From Clostridium tunisiense TJ (GTDB lineage: Bacteria > Bacillota > Clostridia > Clostridiales > Clostridiaceae), in NCBI RefSeq assembly GCF_000300195.1, contig NZ_AMQH01000009.1, forward strand, positions 62,001 through 126,000: DNA of 64,000 bases, in the 5' to 3' direction. The first letter of the stretch is position 1; every line of letters begins with the position of its first letter. A program made the translations under genes and the position numbers. Positions 63,962 to 64,000 of the stretch are shown here, one piece after another. The notes under the pieces were generated by a model, which saw only the letters and a program-made list of their open reading frames with translations, searched no databases and was not told the DNA's origin.

Positions 63962-64000
63962 TTATATATTGGTTTCGCCATTTAAGAAGATTATGACTCT
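63962..64000 (-). CDS. C-terminal fragment of a gene beyond the window
   Basis: Twelve codons, RVIIFLNGETNI, then TAA, followed by a terminator. Too little remains to identify the product. Confidence 0.4.
   Translation of the reverse strand, partial: RVIIFLNGETNI

Overview
The window is AT-rich, with AGGAGG-type ribosome binding sites, many TTG and GTG starts, AGA as the usual arginine codon and U-tracted terminators. An [FeFe]-hydrogenase-type iron-sulfur protein, a Csp-type germination protease homologue, clostridial ABC-F and BceRSAB-like modules and two elaborate chemoreceptors point to a spore-forming anaerobic Firmicute, most likely Clostridium. Species cannot be fixed from the sequence. 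It reads as chromosome; no phage, IS transposase, CRISPR array or plasmid backbone was seen.

Layout. 1-9 kb: the end of a PhzF-family gene, small membrane or secreted proteins, tRNA-Pro, a membrane protein with two cytochrome-b-like His pairs, an [FeFe]-hydrogenase-like protein, a chemoreceptor and a HAD phosphatase. 9-15 kb: an ABC-2 transporter, a Cache-domain chemoreceptor and a MATE transporter with foreign-looking codon use. 15-20 kb: two PadR/DUF2812 cassettes, each with paired palindromic operators, around an LCP cell-wall enzyme. 20-24 kb: MarR plus a heterodimeric ABC drug exporter. 24-31 kb: a methyltransferase, a VOC protein, an ABC-F protein, a Csp-like pseudoprotease lacking all three catalytic residues, a DUF975 protein and a GNAT. 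31-39 kb: a resistance-type ABC-F gene behind a long attenuator-like leader with a short leader peptide, then small proteins, Nudix and RlmI-like genes. 39-43 kb: a second two-gene ABC exporter. 43-48 kb: a cluster with a DUF350 protein, a 59-residue membrane protein, a tandem glutathionylspermidine-synthase-like (ATP-grasp) protein, a Gly/Ser-rich lipoprotein and two uncharacterised proteins. 48-51 kb: an ABC exporter. 51-59 kb: Nudix, HD and VanZ genes and a BceRSAB-type peptide-antibiotic resistance module. 58.7-64 kb: an accessory stretch with two paralogous small RNA genes (one convergent with a small hydrophobic toxin-like ORF), a repeated promoter/leader module, GNAT, kinase and HAD genes.

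Three things are least explained by known annotation. (1) A roughly 175-base interspersed repeat occurs at 8375, 48102 and 59919; it can fold end to end, and paired bases covary between copies. (2) The 43-48 kb ATP-grasp, lipoprotein and DUF350 cluster resembles enterobacterial yjfL-yjfM-yjfC in composition but has a duplicated synthetase. (3) The paired small RNAs near 58.9 and 62.3 kb include one arranged like a type I toxin-antitoxin locus. Product names rest on motif recognition by eye; no database search was run.
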